Assembly (NCBI RefSeq): GCF_027587175.1
Contig: NZ_JAPCID010000012.1
Location: 93,760 to 157,759 of the forward strand
Source: Solirubrobacter deserti
Lineage (GTDB): Bacteria; Actinomycetota; Thermoleophilia; Solirubrobacterales; Solirubrobacteraceae
DNA length: 64,000 nucleotides
Reading direction: 5' to 3'
Shown here: positions 41,321 through 51,575 of the stretch, piece after piece
Layout: every line of letters starts with the position of its first letter
Position numbering within the stretch: the first letter of the stretch is position 1
Translations under genes and position numbers: made by a program
The notes under the pieces: generated by a model
What the model saw: the letters and a program-made list of their open reading frames with translations, nothing else
What the model was told of the DNA's origin: nothing
Database searches by the model: none

Positions 41321-43295
41321 CCACCGCGGCGCCGAGCGCCGCGATCATCTGCTCGGGCGGCTGCGGGCGCCCGAGCAGGTAGCCCTGCACGAACCCGCAG
41401 CCCGCCGCGCGCAGCAGCTCGAGCTGGTCCTCGGTCTCCACGCCCTCGGCGACGACGTTGAGCTCGGCGGCGCGGCCGATGCTGACCGCCGCCTCGATGA
41501 TGCGGCGGTCGCGCTCGCCGGTGTAGCGGGCGACGAAGCCGCGGTCGAGCTTGATCCCGTTCAGCGGCAACGTCGCGAGCCGGGTCAGGCTCGAGTAGCC
41601 CGTCCCGAAGTCGTCGAGCGAGATGTACAGGCCGGCGTCCGCGAGCCGCACCAGGGGGTCGATGCCGGCGTCCCCGCCCTCCATCAGCGTCGTCTCGGTG
41701 ATCTCCAGCCCGATCCGCTCGGGCGGCGTGCCGGTGGCCTCGAGCGTTCCCAGGATGCGGTCCTCCAGGTCGGGATCGCTCAGCTCGCGCGCGGCGACGT
41801 TGACGCTGACGCGGATGTCGTCCGGGAACCGCCGGGCCTCGATGCACGCGCGGTGCAGCACCCAGCGGCCGATGCCCGAGATCAGCTGGGCGTCCTGCTC
41901 GGCGACGGGCAGGAACCGCGCGGGGCCGAGCAGGCCCTCCTCCGGGTGCTGCCAGCGCACGAGCGCCTCGACGGCGACCGTGCGGAACGGGTCGAGCTCC
42001 ACGATCGGCTGGTAGACGAGGCGCAGCTCGTCCTTGGCGATCGCGCGCCGGATGCCGTCCTCGACCTTGAGGCGGTCGCGCAGGCGGCCCTCCATGGCGT
42101 GGTCGAAGATCTCGAACGTGTTGCCGCCGCGGGCCTTGACGCGCTGCATCGCGGCGTCGGCGCTCTGCAGCAGGTCCGCGGCGCGCTGGCCTTCCTCCTC
42201 GACGGCGATCCCGACCGAGGCGGTGATCTGGCTGCCGGTCTCCAGCGGCTTGAGCAGCGCGCCGCACAGCCGCTGGGCGAGCTCGGCGGAGCTGCGCTCG
42301 TCCTCGCACTCGGCCAGGACGGCGAACTCGTCGCCGCCGATGCGTGCGAGCGCGTGGGACGCTTCCAGCACGCCGCGCAGGCGGCCCGCGACCTCGCACA
42401 GGACGGCGTCGCCGGCGGCGTGCCCGTGCGTGTCGTTGACGGCGCGGAAGCGGTCGAGGCCGACGAGCAGCACGACCACGCGGCCGCGGTGCTCGCGCCT
42501 GAGCGCCTGCTCGAGACGTTCCTGGAAGAGCAGGCGGTTCGGAAGGCCGGTCAGCGGGTCGTGCAGCGCCTGGTGGGCGACCTGCGCCTGCAGCCGGCGC
42601 GCCTCGGTGACGTCGTCGATCGCGATCACGACGCCCTTGAGGGCGCCCTCGGGCCCGCTGCGCAGCGGCGTGTAGTTGGTGGAGACCTCGACGGTCTCGC
42701 CGTCCGGGCGCGTGATCCGTTGTGCCACGTCGCGCACGATCTCCCCGCGCGTGGCCCGCGCGCCGGGATGGTCGGGGTCATCGAGGAACAGGGGCGAGCC
42801 GTCCGCGTAGCGCAGCTGCAGCGACTCCCACCAGACGGGGTCGTCGAGCAGCTGCTCGCGCGGGATGCCGAGGATCGCGCAGGCGGCGGGATTGGCGTCC
42901 ACGACGGCGCCTGCGAGGTCCACGGTCAGCAGCCCGTCCTCGACCGTCGCGATCACGGCCCGTAGGCGCTCCTCGTTCTCGCGCAGCGCGGTCACGTCCT
43001 CGGTATGGGCGAGGATGCGGTCTTCGCCGATCGGGACGAAGCTGATGGCGAGCCGGCGCTCGTGGTACTGGAGCTCGCGCTCGACGGTCTCGCCGGTGCG
43101 GGCCACGCGCGCCAGGTCGTCGGCGATCTCGGGCCGGTCGGCGAACACCTCGGTCACCGGGCGCCCGATGCGCTCGGCGAGCCGTTCACCGGTCAGGTCG
43201 AACGCGGCGCGATTGGCGTGTTCGAGCCAGAAGTTGCCCTTGGCGCGGTGCCAGACGTAGCACGGCACCGGTATCCCGTCGAGTTGTGCGTGCAA
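41313..43295 (-). CDS. PAS-PAS-GGDEF-EAL c-di-GMP signalling protein
   Basis: 660 residues from the TTG at 43295, which has AAAGG seven bases upstream. An upstream in-frame codon at 43373 lies across promoter-like repeats. Two PAS domains (about 1-105 and 106-235), then GGDEF (ARIGGDEFAVLAE intact, no RxxD inhibitory site), then EAL (VAVEALVRWQHP, SVNVAARELSD, EITETTLMEGG, DDFGTGYSSL, EGVET). All key residues of both catalytic domains are present, so it could make or break c-di-GMP. No membrane segment; a cytoplasmic sensor. The PilZ protein in this window may be a receiver. Confidence 0.92.
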   Translation of the reverse strand: MHAQLDGIPVPCYVWHRAKGNFWLEHANRAAFDLTGERLAERIGRPVTEVFADRPEIADDLARVARTGETVERELQYHERRLAISFVPIGEDRILAHTEDVTALRENEERLRAVIATVEDGLLTVDLAGAVVDANPAACAILGIPREQLLDDPVWWESLQLRYADGSPLFLDDPDHPGARATRGEIVRDVAQRITRPDGETVEVSTNYTPLRSGPEGALKGVVIAIDDVTEARRLQAQVAHQALHDPLTGLPNRLLFQERLEQALRREHRGRVVVLLVGLDRFRAVNDTHGHAAGDAVLCEVAGRLRGVLEASHALARIGGDEFAVLAECEDERSSAELAQRLCGALLKPLETGSQITASVGIAVEEEGQRAADLLQSADAAMQRVKARGGNTFEIFDHAMEGRLRDRLKVEDGIRRAIAKDELRLVYQPIVELDPFRTVAVEALVRWQHPEEGLLGPARFLPVAEQDAQLISGIGRWVLHRACIEARRFPDDIRVSVNVAARELSDPDLEDRILGTLEATGTPPERIGLEITETTLMEGGDAGIDPLVRLADAGLYISLDDFGTGYSSLTRLATLPLNGIKLDRGFVARYTGERDRRIIEAAVSIGRAAELNVVAEGVETEDQLELLRAAGCGFVQGYLLGRPQPPEQMIAALGAAVAT

Positions 43296-43306
43296 GGTTC
43301 GCCTTT

Positions 43307-43377
43307 CTGGACGCTCGCGGACCCTGTGGGTACCCGTCCAGCCCCGTTGTAGTCGTCCGCACACTGACCGCACGGTC
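43307..43377. promoter_or_regulatory. Two palindromes between GGDEF-EAL and hemolysin III genes
   Basis: CTGGACG (43307-43313) pairs with CGTCCAG (43335-43341), and GACCG-CA-CGGTC is a 12-bp palindrome at 43366-43377. Both lie in the 119-bp divergent promoter region. The second resembles a TetR-type half-site pair. No adjacent regulator. Confidence 0.4.
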
Positions 43378-43414
43378 GTTGTTCGACCCGCGCGGATCCG
43401 GGCATATTTGACTC

Positions 43415-44068
43415 ATGGACGCCCTGGACATCCCCCGCCTGCGCGGTGTGTCGCACGCCTACGCGTTCTTCTTCGCCCTGGTGGCGGCGGTCTGCCTGAT
43501 CGTGTTCACGCCCGGCGGCGCGCCGCGGATGGCCGCGGCGGTCTACGGCGCGGGCCTGTGCGCCGTCTTCGGCGGCAGCGGCCTCTACCACCGCTGGCGC
43601 TGGAACCCGCGCTGGCGCCCGATCCTGCGCCGCGTGGACCACTCGACCATCTACCTGTTCATCGCCGCCTCCTACACGCCGGTCGGCATGCTGGTGCTCT
43701 CGGGCACGGTGCAGTGGATCGTGCTGATCACGGTCTGGTCGGGCGCGCTCGCGGGCGTGACGCTCTCGGTCGCGTGGATCAACGCGCCGCGGGCCATCTG
43801 CGCGCTCTGTTACGTCGCCCTCGGCTGGGTCGCGGTGGTGGCGTTCCCGCAGATGCACGCCGAGCTGCCCGGCATCGCGCTCGTGCTCCTCGGCCTCGGC
43901 GGCCTCTTCTACACCGTGGGCGCGATCATCTACGCGCTCGGGCGCCCGAACCCGTGGCCGGCCGTGTTCGGCTTCCACGAGATCTTCCACGTATTCGTGA
44001 TCCTCGCCGCGATCACGCACTTCATCACGATGGCCGGCTGGATCGTGCCGTCCGGGCTCGACGCTTAG
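43415..44068 (+). CDS. Hemolysin III family (PAQR-like) membrane protein
   Basis: 217 residues, seven transmembrane helices. Conserved HlyIII/PAQR residues: RGVSHAYAFF near the start, SGLYHRWRW, RVDHSTIYLFIAASYTPVG, and the C-terminal GFHEIFHVFVILAAITHF with the paired His that bind zinc in PAQR proteins. Probably a membrane hydrolase or lipid-homeostasis protein rather than a toxin. Confidence 0.9.
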   Translation: MDALDIPRLRGVSHAYAFFFALVAAVCLIVFTPGGAPRMAAAVYGAGLCAVFGGSGLYHRWRWNPRWRPILRRVDHSTIYLFIAASYTPVGMLVLSGTVQWIVLITVWSGALAGVTLSVAWINAPRAICALCYVALGWVAVVAFPQMHAELPGIALVLLGLGGLFYTVGAIIYALGRPNPWPAVFGFHEIFHVFVILAAITHFITMAGWIVPSGLDA

Positions 44069-44077
44069 CTCTAACGC

Positions 44078-44500
44078 ATTCAAGTCCAGCTGCTGCATCC
44101 TGAGGCGCGGGTGCCCACCCGTGGGCGCGAAGGCGACGCCGCCTACGACCTCGCCTGCGTGGAGCCGTTCACGCTCGCGCCGGGCGAGCGGGCGCTGATC
44201 GCCACGGGCGTCGCGGTCGCGATCCCGCCGGGGTTGTGCGGGCTCGTGCTCCCGCGCTCGGGGCTGGCGATCAAGCACGGCATCTCGTGCGTGAACGCTC
44301 CCGGGCTGATCGACCCCAACTACCGCGGCGAGCTGCGCGTGATCTTGATCAACCACGGCTCCGAGCCGTGGAGCGCGCAGGCCGGCGACCGGATCGCCCA
44401 GCTGCTGCTGGTGGCGTTCGCCGCGCCGGCGCTGCAGGCCGTGGACGCGCTGCCGGACAGCGATCGCGGAACCGGAGGGTTCGGCTCCAGCGGTCGCTGA
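44078..44500 (+). CDS. dut: dUTP diphosphatase
   Basis: 140 residues if read from ATT at 44078. The five dUTPase motifs are present: DAAYDLACVE, LVLPRSGLAIKHG, the pair NAPGLIDPN and YRGELRVILINHG, GDRIAQLLLV and RGTGGFGSSG. It hydrolyses dUTP to dUMP. The family N-terminal strand reads IQVQLLHPEARVPTRG, and its first codon here is ATT, because a TAA lies two codons earlier. Starting at the GTG at 44111 would lose this strand. CTG codons at 44090 and 44093 are the other options. Function is certain, start is not. Confidence 0.93.
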   Translation: MQVQLLHPEARVPTRGREGDAAYDLACVEPFTLAPGERALIATGVAVAIPPGLCGLVLPRSGLAIKHGISCVNAPGLIDPNYRGELRVILINHGSEPWSAQAGDRIAQLLLVAFAAPALQAVDALPDSDRGTGGFGSSGR

Positions 44501-44513
44501 GTACCTTGGGCGC

Positions 44514-45266
44514 ATGCGACCGCTGTGGCTGCGCCTGGCCGGTGGGTTCGTGGCGCTCGGCGCCGCGGCGGGCGGGCTCGTCCTGGTCTGGACGACGCTG
44601 TTCTGGCTGTACTGGTCGTTGACGCCGGTGCTGGCGGCGCTGGTCGTCGTCGCGGTCTCCCCGCTCGCCGCGTGGCCGCTGTTCGCGGGGCGCTGGGCCG
44701 ACGGGTCCTGGGGCGTGCTGCAGCAGACCGCGCTGGTCGTCTCGGCCGGGGCCTACGCGCTCGTCGCGCTGGCCGCCGACGCGAAGGCGCTGCACGCGGT
44801 GACGACGCGCGAGGAGTACGCCACGCCCGCGATGGAGTGCGCGGGCTGGCTGGCGCTCGCCGCCGGCGCGGCGCTCGTGATCGCGACGCTGGCCGCCACG
44901 GCGCCGATGGAGCTGCCCGACGCCGCCCTCGCCTCGCTCATCGGAGTGCTCGGGCTCGCGGGCCTGGGGAGTGCGGGTGCGGCGGTCGCGATCGCCGCCG
45001 GGCCGAGCTCGTGCGAGCGGTTCGAGTTCAGCCGGGCGGCCTGGGAGCGCGACCCCACGCCGGTGGCCGAAGGGCTCGTGCGCTGCCGGACGCTCGTCGG
45101 TATGAGCGAACGCGAGGTCCAGCGGGTGCTCGGCGGTCGCCTCGGCCGGACGAGCTGGCACGCGGGGTCCGTCGACGACGGCTTCTTCGGCGCCGACGCA
45201 CGCCTATCCGTGCGCTACGCCGGTCGCCACGTGCGGTCTACGCGCTTGGACTACGTCCACCGTTGA
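44514..45266 (+). CDS. Multi-pass membrane protein with C-terminal soluble domain
   Basis: 250 residues. About five hydrophobic helices to residue 165, then an extracytoplasmic-looking region with two cysteines (SSCERFEFSRAAWE, LVRCRTLVGM). MSEREVQRVLGGRLG followed by strand-rich sequence resembles the BamE/SmpA-like fold used in many secreted Gram-positive domains. Function unknown. 3' end overlaps hflX by 29 bp (convergent). Confidence 0.75.
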   Translation: MRPLWLRLAGGFVALGAAAGGLVLVWTTLFWLYWSLTPVLAALVVVAVSPLAAWPLFAGRWADGSWGVLQQTALVVSAGAYALVALAADAKALHAVTTREEYATPAMECAGWLALAAGAALVIATLAATAPMELPDAALASLIGVLGLAGLGSAGAAVAIAAGPSSCERFEFSRAAWERDPTPVAEGLVRCRTLVGMSEREVQRVLGGRLGRTSWHAGSVDDGFFGADARLSVRYAGRHVRSTRLDYVHR

Positions 45267-46566
45267 GCGAGAAGCGGCTGTAGCGCTCGGCGACGACCGG
45301 GTGCAGCCGGGCGGTCAGGCGCACGCCCTCGGGCGTGTCCTCGCGGCCCATCTCCCCCGCGATCTCGTGGATCTCATGCACGAGGCCGCCCTCGTCGTAC
45401 GGGAGCAGCAGCTCGACGTCCTGCAGCGTCTTCTCGAACTCCTCGTGGATGCGCTCCTGGAGCTCCTCGAGGCCCTCGCCGGTCTGGGCGGACACGAGCA
45501 CTGCGTCGGGATGGCGGAAGGAGAGCTCGCGGCGACGCTCGTCGTCGAGCGTGTCGGCCTTGTTGAGCACGAGCATGCGGGTCGAGCTGCCGGCGCCGAT
45601 CTCCTCCAGCACGTCCTCCACGGCGCGGGTCATCGCCATCAGCTCCTCCTCGTCGGCGGAGGCGTCGACGACGTGCAGGACCAGGTCGGCGAGCTTGGTC
45701 TCCTCCAGCGTGGCCGCAAACGCGTTGACCAGTTGATGCGGGAGCTTGCGGATGAAGCCGACGGTGTCCGTCACGAGGAACGTGCGGCCGTGCAGCTTGA
45801 GCGTGCGCGTGGTCGGGTCCAGCGTGTGGAAAAGGCGGTCCCGGACGCCGACCTCGGCGCCCGTGAGCGCGTTCAGCAGCGTCGACTTGCCCGCGTTCGT
45901 GTAGCCCGCGAGGGCGACGTTGGGCAGGTGCGCGCGCTCGCGCTCGGCCCGCTGGGTCGCGCGGGTGGACTTGACGTCCTCCAGCCGGCGGCGCAGGACC
46001 GTGATGCGGTCGCGCGCGAGGCGGCGGTCCGTCTCGATCTGCGATTCGCCCGGGCCGCGGGTGCCGATGCCGCCCACGCCGCGGCCGGCGCCCAGACGCT
46101 CCAAGTGCGTCCACAGGCCGCGCATGCGGGCCATGTTGTACTCGAGCTGGGCGAGCTCGACCTGCATCTTGCCCTCGGCGGTGTGGGCGTGCGAGGCGAA
46201 GATGTCCAGGATCACCGACGTGCGGTCGAGCACCGGCAGATCCAGCGCGGCCTCCAGGTTGCGCTGCTGGCGGGGCGTGAGCTCGTCGTCGGCGACGACC
46301 ACGTTCGCGTCGAAGCGCTTGAGCAGCGGCTTGATCTCGTCGACCTTGCCCGGGCCCATGTAGAGGTTGGGGTGCGGGCTGTCGCGCTTCTGGGCGAGCT
46401 CGCCGACCGTGGCGACGCCGGCGGTGCGCAGGAGCTCCTTGAGCTCCTCCAGGTCGGCCGTCTCCGGCGAGGCGGCGATGCAGAAGGCGCGTTGGCGGGC
46501 GCGGCCCTCACCGGGCTGCGCGACGGGACGGGACTGGGTTGTGCGGCCGTTACGAGAGCGTTCCAA
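45238..46566 (-). CDS. hflX: GTPase HflX
   Basis: About 442 residues from a TTG at 46566; the exact start is uncertain because ATG codons further up lie inside dapE on the other strand. N-terminal HflX domain (NLYMGPGKVDEIK, DDELTPRQQRNLE, RTSVILDIFASHAHT) and glycine-rich linker GRGVGGIGTRGPGESQIETD. G domain has G1 GYTNAGKST, G3 DTVGFI and G4 NKAD. HflX splits stalled or hibernating ribosomes under stress. Confidence 0.93.
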   Translation of the reverse strand: MERSRNGRTTQSRPVAQPGEGRARQRAFCIAASPETADLEELKELLRTAGVATVGELAQKRDSPHPNLYMGPGKVDEIKPLLKRFDANVVVADDELTPRQQRNLEAALDLPVLDRTSVILDIFASHAHTAEGKMQVELAQLEYNMARMRGLWTHLERLGAGRGVGGIGTRGPGESQIETDRRLARDRITVLRRRLEDVKSTRATQRAERERAHLPNVALAGYTNAGKSTLLNALTGAEVGVRDRLFHTLDPTTRTLKLHGRTFLVTDTVGFIRKLPHQLVNAFAATLEETKLADLVLHVVDASADEEELMAMTRAVEDVLEEIGAGSSTRMLVLNKADTLDDERRRELSFRHPDAVLVSAQTGEGLEELQERIHEEFEKTLQDVELLLPYDEGGLVHEIHEIAGEMGREDTPEGVRLTARLHPVVAERYSRFSLNGGRSPSA

Positions 46567-46594
46567 GGCTTCCCATTCTAGAGTCCCCGGACCT

Positions 46595-47653
46595 ATGCCC
46601 GTTGCCCCTGCGCCGAGCGAGTCCGAAGCCGCGGAGCGCCTCGCTGCGCGCACGCTCGAGCTGATCGACATCGCCTCGGAGTCCCGCCACGAGGCCGCGC
46701 TCGCCGAGCACGTGGCGAGCGTGCTGCGCGGGGGCGGCGCCGTGGTCGAGGACCTCGGCGACTCCTGTGTGCTCGCCTACCCGTCCGAGACGCGCCCCCA
46801 GGTGCTGCTCGCCGGTCACCTCGACACCGTGCCCGCGCAGGACAACCTCCCCGGTCGGATCGAGGACGGCCGCGTGTTCGGGCTCGGCGCTTCGGACATG
46901 AAGGGCGCCCTGGCCGTGATGATCGAGCTCGTGCTGGCGCGGGTGCCGTACGCGGCGGTGTTCTTCCCCCGTGAGGAGCTGCCGGCGACCGAGAGCGCGC
47001 TCGCGCCGCTGCTGGAGCGGCACACGCTCCAGCAGGAGTTCGTGGTGGTGATGGAGCCCACCGACGGCGAGCTGCACGCGGGCTGCCTGGGCAACATCAA
47101 CGCCACGTGGACGTTCACCGGGCGCAGCGCGCACTCCGCGCGGCCGTGGCAGGGCGTCAACGCCATCCACCAGGCGGCGCTGGGGATCGCGGCGCTCGCG
47201 GCCGCGCCCTCGCTGCCCGTCGACTTCCACGGACTCACCTTCCACGAGGTGGCGTCGGTGACGAAGGTCAGCGGTGGGATCGCCATGAACGTGGTCCCGG
47301 AGACGGCGACGGCACACGTCAACTTCCGCTACGCGCCCGGCCGCACGCCGGCCGAGGCCGAGGCGCGGCTGCTCGCGCTCACGCAGGGCCTCGGGGCGCT
47401 GACGGTGGACGGGAACGCGCCTTCGGGCGCCGTCGCCGTCGATCACCCGCTCGCACAGAAGCTGATCACCGCGGGCGACCTGCACGTCGCGCCCAAGCAG
47501 GCGTGGACGCCCGTGGCCGAGTTCGCCGCGGCCGGCTACCCCGCGGTGAACTTCGGACCGGGCGAGACCGCGCAGGCGCACCAGCGCGGCGAGGGCATCG
47601 GCGTCGACCGGCTGCTGCACGCCCACCGCGTCCTGGAGGCGTTCGGCGCATGA
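46595..47653 (+). CDS. dapE: Succinyl-diaminopimelate desuccinylase
   Basis: 352 residues. M20 di-zinc peptidase motifs: LLAGHLDTVPAQ, GASDMKGALAVM, PREELPATESAL and the dimerisation-domain NATWTFTGRSAHSARPW. It removes succinate from N-succinyl-LL-DAP. Role assigned from M20 family plus the adjacent dapC and nearby dapD/dapF. Divergent from hflX across about 28 bp. Its stop overlaps dapC. Confidence 0.92.
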   Translation: MPVAPAPSESEAAERLAARTLELIDIASESRHEAALAEHVASVLRGGGAVVEDLGDSCVLAYPSETRPQVLLAGHLDTVPAQDNLPGRIEDGRVFGLGASDMKGALAVMIELVLARVPYAAVFFPREELPATESALAPLLERHTLQQEFVVVMEPTDGELHAGCLGNINATWTFTGRSAHSARPWQGVNAIHQAALGIAALAAAPSLPVDFHGLTFHEVASVTKVSGGIAMNVVPETATAHVNFRYAPGRTPAEAEARLLALTQGLGALTVDGNAPSGAVAVDHPLAQKLITAGDLHVAPKQAWTPVAEFAAAGYPAVNFGPGETAQAHQRGEGIGVDRLLHAHRVLEAFGA

Positions 47654-48762
47654 TCAGGCTCTCCCCCGTCCTCGACGGGCTCGGCACCTACCCGTTCGTG
47701 AAGCTCGAGGCCGCGCGGGCGCGGCTGCGCTCCCAGGGCGTGGAGCTCATCGACTTCGGCATGGGCGAGCCGCGTGAGGAGACCCCGGCGTTCATCCGCG
47801 AGGCGCTCGCGGCGGCGATCCAGCCGCTCGCGCCCTATCCCAGCGCGGTCGGGCTGCCGGAGCTGCGGGCGGCGATCGCGGGCTGGGCGCAGCGCCGCTT
47901 CGGCACTTCGCTGGACCCCGACACGCAGATCGTCCCGACGCTGGGCTCCAAGGAGGCGGTGTTCGGGCTCGCGCACGTGTTCGGCGGCGACCAGGTCGTG
48001 ATCCCGCAGCCCGCCTATCCCGTCTACGACCGCGGCGCGCGCTTCGCGGGCAAGGAGGTCGTCGAGCTGCCGCTGCGCGAGGCCGACGGCTGGCTGCCGG
48101 ACCTCGGCGCCGTCGACTGGTCGCGCGTCGCGATCCTCTGGCTCAACTACCCGAACAACCCGACGGGCGCGACCGCGCCGCTCGACTTCTACGTCGAGGC
48201 CGCGGCGCTGGCCCGCAAGCACGGGTTCGTGCTGGCGTCCGACGAGGCGTACTCGGAGCTGTACTTCGGCGACCGCGCCCCCGAGTCCGCCCTCCAGCTC
48301 ACCGACCTGCGCCACGTCGCGGTGTTCAACACGCTGTCCAAGCGCTCGTCGATGCCCGGCTACCGTTCCGGCTTCGTCGCGGGCGACCCGGAGATCGTCG
48401 CCGCGCTCAAGAAGTACCGGCCGAACGTCGGCGTCGCACCTCCGGACGTGCTCCAGCACGCGGCGATCGCCGCCTGGAACGAGGAAGCGCACGTCACCGA
48501 GGTCCGCACCCGTTATCAGGCCAAGCGTGATCTGTTGCTGCCGGCGCTCGAGGCGCTGGGGCTGCGCTCCGCGGGCGGCGACGCGTCGTTCTTCCTGTGG
48601 ATGGAAGGGTCCGACGAGCTCGCCGCCCGCTGGCTCGAGCGGGGCGTCATCGTCGCGCCCGGCTCGTTCTTCGGCCCTGCGGGCGAGGGCTACCTGCGGC
48701 TCGCGCTCGTCCCGCCGCTGGACGCGATCGAGCGTGCGGTCGAGCTCATGCGAGCACCTTGA
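47650..48762 (+). CDS. dapC: Succinyldiaminopimelate transaminase (DapC-type aminotransferase)
   Basis: 370 residues. Class I aminotransferase: substrate loop [38 protein letters not shown]-binding Lys231 in [16 protein letters not shown] and the C-terminal Arg in EGYLRLALV. With dapE it forms a two-gene operon. Assignment as DapC rests on this context; other amino donors cannot be excluded by sequence alone. Ends 17 bp inside the convergent chemoreceptor gene. Confidence 0.9.
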   Translation: MIRLSPVLDGLGTYPFVKLEAARARLRSQGVELIDFGMGEPREETPAFIREALAAAIQPLAPYPSAVGLPELRAAIAGWAQRRFGTSLDPDTQIVPTLGSKEAVFGLAHVFGGDQVVIPQPAYPVYDRGARFAGKEVVELPLREADGWLPDLGAVDWSRVAILWLNYPNNPTGATAPLDFYVEAAALARKHGFVLASDEAYSELYFGDRAPESALQLTDLRHVAVFNTLSKRSSMPGYRSGFVAGDPEIVAALKKYRPNVGVAPPDVLQHAAIAAWNEEAHVTEVRTRYQAKRDLLLPALEALGLRSAGGDASFFLWMEGSDELAARWLERGVIVAPGSFFGPAGEGYLRLALVPPLDAIERAVELMRAP

Positions 48763-50569
48763 AGCGCCGCACGAGCTCGTTGAGCTGCTCGGCGGTGCCG
48801 GCGAGGGTCTGAGCCGACGCGGCGATCTCCTGGGTCGCCGCGCTCGTCTGCTGCGTGGACGCCGACACCTGCTCGGCGGACGCCGAGGACTGCTCGGCCA
48901 CGGCCGCGACCTCGGTGATGTCCTGCTCGGCGCGCGTGATGTCGCCCGCGATGCCCTGGGCCGACGCGGCGATCTCGCCGACGCGGGCGCCCATCTCGTC
49001 GATGCTCGCGCCGATCTGCTCGAACGCCGCGCGCGTGCGCCGCACGGTCTCGACGCCCTCCTCGGTCTGCTGCGCGCCGGCGCGGACGATTTCGACCGCC
49101 CGGCCGGTCTCGGCCTGGATCTCGGAGATCAGCGCGGCGATCTGGCCCGACGCGGTCTGGGACTCCTCGGCGAGCTTGCGCACTTCGTCGGCGACGACGG
49201 CGAACCCCTTGCCCTGCTCGCCGGCGCGGGCGGCCTCGATCGCGGCGTTGAGCGCGAGCAGATTGGTCTGCTCGGCGATGCCGGTGATCGTGTCCACGAT
49301 CCCGCCGATGCGCTCGGAGCGCTGCGACAGGTCCTGGATGGTGACGCTGACCTGCTCGCTGGAGGTCGCGACCTGCTGGATCGCGGCCGTGGCGTGCTCG
49401 GCGGCCTCGGCGCCGCTGCGGGCCGCGGCCCGGGCGCTGTCGGCGGCCTCGGCGGTGGCCTGCGCCGTCTCGGCGCTCGCGTCCGCGGCGCGCGCCGCCT
49501 GCTGGACGGCCTCGCGCGTGGACTCGACCATCCGCACCTGGCGCTCGGCGCCCTGCGCGACGTCGCCCACCGCGGCGGCGATCTCGCCGACCGCGCGGCC
49601 CGTCTCGTCCGACGTGGACGCCATCTCGCGCGACGCCTCGTTGAGCGTGCCGGCGCTGTCGGTGACGTCGCCGACGAGCCGGCGCAGGTTGCCGACCATC
49701 GCCGCGAGGGCGTTGCCGAGAACGTCGTGCTCCGAGCGCGGCTCGACGTCGACCGTGAGGTCGCCGGCGGCGATGCGCTCGGCCACGCGCGCGGACTCGC
49801 TGAGGTAGGTCGAGAGGTCCTCGAGCGCCTCGCGGGTCTCCGCCAGGCCGCCGTCGGCCGCGGCCGGCTCACCCGTCGCGAGCTTGCGCATGCGCGCGGC
49901 GTCGGCGGCCACCGGACGCGAGATCGTCCGGCTGATCAGGAAGGTGAGCAGCGCGATGATCGCCAGCACCAGCCCGGTCTCCCAGGCGACGGTGATCGTG
50001 GCCGAGCGCACCGCGGCGTCCACGTCGTCGACGTAGATGCCGGTGCCGACGATCCAGCCCCACGGCTCGAAGCCGGCGACGTAGGAGAGCTTCGGCACGG
50101 GCTGCTCGGCGTTCGGCCGGTCCCACATGTAGTCGACGAAGCCGGCCTTGTCGGCCTTGACGACGTTGACCATCTCCACGAACAGGCGCTTGCCGTTCGG
50201 GTCCTGGTTGGCGCTGAGGTCCTTGCCCTCGAGCTCGGGTTTCATCGGATGCGCGACCATCACGGGGCGCATGTCGTTGATCCAGAAGTAGTCGTTGTCC
50301 CCGTAGCGCATCGACTTGACGGCGGCGATCGCGCCGGCCTGGGCCTGCGCGCGCGTCAGCTCGCCGGCCTGCTCGCGGGCCTGGAAGCCCGCGATGGTCG
50401 TCAGCGCCGTGTTCGTGAGGTCGCGCACCTTGTCCTGGCGCGCCTCCGTCTCAGTGGGACGCACCTCGGCGAGGCGCGTCCAACCCGTCGCAACCACCCC
50501 GAGGGCGGCGATCACGACGATCACCCACAGTTTCACCGGCACCCGTGTGCCTCGGAATCGGTCAAGCAT
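48746..50569 (-). CDS. Methyl-accepting chemotaxis protein
   Basis: 607 residues. Transmembrane helix at about 12-28, extracellular single-Cache-type sensor ([44 protein letters not shown]), second helix about 195-215, HAMP, then a long signalling coiled coil. The hairpin tip [20 protein letters not shown] is complete. It implies a chemotaxis pathway and motility in this organism although no che or fla genes are in the window. It sits downstream of dapD in the same direction. Confidence 0.95.
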   Translation of the reverse strand: MLDRFRGTRVPVKLWVIVVIAALGVVATGWTRLAEVRPTETEARQDKVRDLTNTALTTIAGFQAREQAGELTRAQAQAGAIAAVKSMRYGDNDYFWINDMRPVMVAHPMKPELEGKDLSANQDPNGKRLFVEMVNVVKADKAGFVDYMWDRPNAEQPVPKLSYVAGFEPWGWIVGTGIYVDDVDAAVRSATITVAWETGLVLAIIALLTFLISRTISRPVAADAARMRKLATGEPAAADGGLAETREALEDLSTYLSESARVAERIAAGDLTVDVEPRSEHDVLGNALAAMVGNLRRLVGDVTDSAGTLNEASREMASTSDETGRAVGEIAAAVGDVAQGAERQVRMVESTREAVQQAARAADASAETAQATAEAADSARAAARSGAEAAEHATAAIQQVATSSEQVSVTIQDLSQRSERIGGIVDTITGIAEQTNLLALNAAIEAARAGEQGKGFAVVADEVRKLAEESQTASGQIAALISEIQAETGRAVEIVRAGAQQTEEGVETVRRTRAAFEQIGASIDEMGARVGEIAASAQGIAGDITRAEQDITEVAAVAEQSSASAEQVSASTQQTSAATQEIAASAQTLAGTAEQLNELVRRFKVLA

Positions 50570-50618
50570 GCCCCGATCGGTCGGCCGCTCGGGGCAGAAC
50601 TTGCCGCTACGTGAGCTT

Positions 50619-51575
50619 TCAGTTGTTGGCGTGAAGTGCCGCGTTCAGGCCCTGCCAGCTGCCTGACCGCGGAAGCGCCTCGACCGTGCCGGTCTTCGAG
50701 TTGCGCCGGAACAGCAGGCCGTTCGCGCCGCTCAGGTCCCGTCCCTTGACGGTCTCACCGTCCGGCAACGTGACGACCGTGCCGGCCGTGACGTAGAGCC
50801 CGGCCTCGACCGTGCACTCGTCCCCGAGCGAGATGCCGATCCCGGCGTTCGCGCCCAGCAGGCAGCGCTCGCCGATCGAGATGACCTCGGAGCCGCCGCC
50901 GCTGAGCGTGCCCATGATCGACGCGCCGCCGCCGACGTCCGAGCCATCACCCACGACCACGCCGGCGCTGATCCGGCCCTCGACCATGCTCGTGCCGAGC
51001 GTGCCGGCGTTGAAGTTCACGAAGCCCTCGTGCATGACGGTCGTGCCCTCGGCCAGGTGCGCGCCCAGCCGCACGCGGTCGGCGTCCGCGACGCGCACGC
51101 CGGAGGGCGCGACGTAGTCGGTCATACGCGGGAACTTGTCGACGCTGAAGACCTGCAGCGCGATGCCCTCCCCACGCGCCTTGAGCTGCACCGCGGTGAG
51201 GTGGGCAGGGTCGACCGGGCCGGCGCTCGTCCACGCGACGTTCGGCAGTACGCCGAAGATGCCGTCGAGGCTGATCGAGTGCGGCTTGACGAGCCGGTGG
51301 CTGAGCAGGTGCAGGCGCAGGTAGGCGTCGGCGGTGTTGCGGGGCGGCGTGTTGAGGTCGGCGATCCGGGTCAGCACCGCGGCCTGGCGGACGTCGCGCA
51401 GCTCGTCGGTACGCAGGGCCGTCGGCAGGCCGTACTCGGACGCCTTCTCCGTGCTCAGCTGCGTGAGCGCCGACTCACCCTTGGAGCCGAGCTGCGGGTC
51501 GGGATAGAAGACCTCGAGGATGCGGTCGCCCGCGTACGTCGCCAGCCCGGCACCCCAGGCCCCACCTTCTGTCAT
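50619..51575 (-). CDS. dapD: Tetrahydrodipicolinate N-succinyltransferase
   Basis: 318 residues, the longer actinobacterial DapD type. C-terminal left-handed parallel beta-helix built of hexapeptide repeats ([44 protein letters not shown], given in parts; [20 protein letters not shown]). It transfers succinyl from succinyl-CoA, starting the succinylase branch to diaminopimelate and lysine. The start overlaps the stop of the NmrA-like gene. Confidence 0.93.
   Translation of the reverse strand: MTEGGAWGAGLATYAGDRILEVFYPDPQLGSKGESALTQLSTEKASEYGLPTALRTDELRDVRQAAVLTRIADLNTPPRNTADAYLRLHLLSHRLVKPHSISLDGIFGVLPNVAWTSAGPVDPAHLTAVQLKARGEGIALQVFSVDKFPRMTDYVAPSGVRVADADRVRLGAHLAEGTTVMHEGFVNFNAGTLGTSMVEGRISAGVVVGDGSDVGGGASIMGTLSGGGSEVISIGERCLLGANAGIGISLGDECTVEAGLYVTAGTVVTLPDGETVKGRDLSGANGLLFRRNSKTGTVEALPRSGSWQGLNAALHANN

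Noticed and set aside
43366..43377. GACCG-CA-CGGTC as a definite TetR operator
   Set aside because: No TetR gene is near and a 12-bp palindrome can occur by chance; listed only as a weak regulatory candidate.
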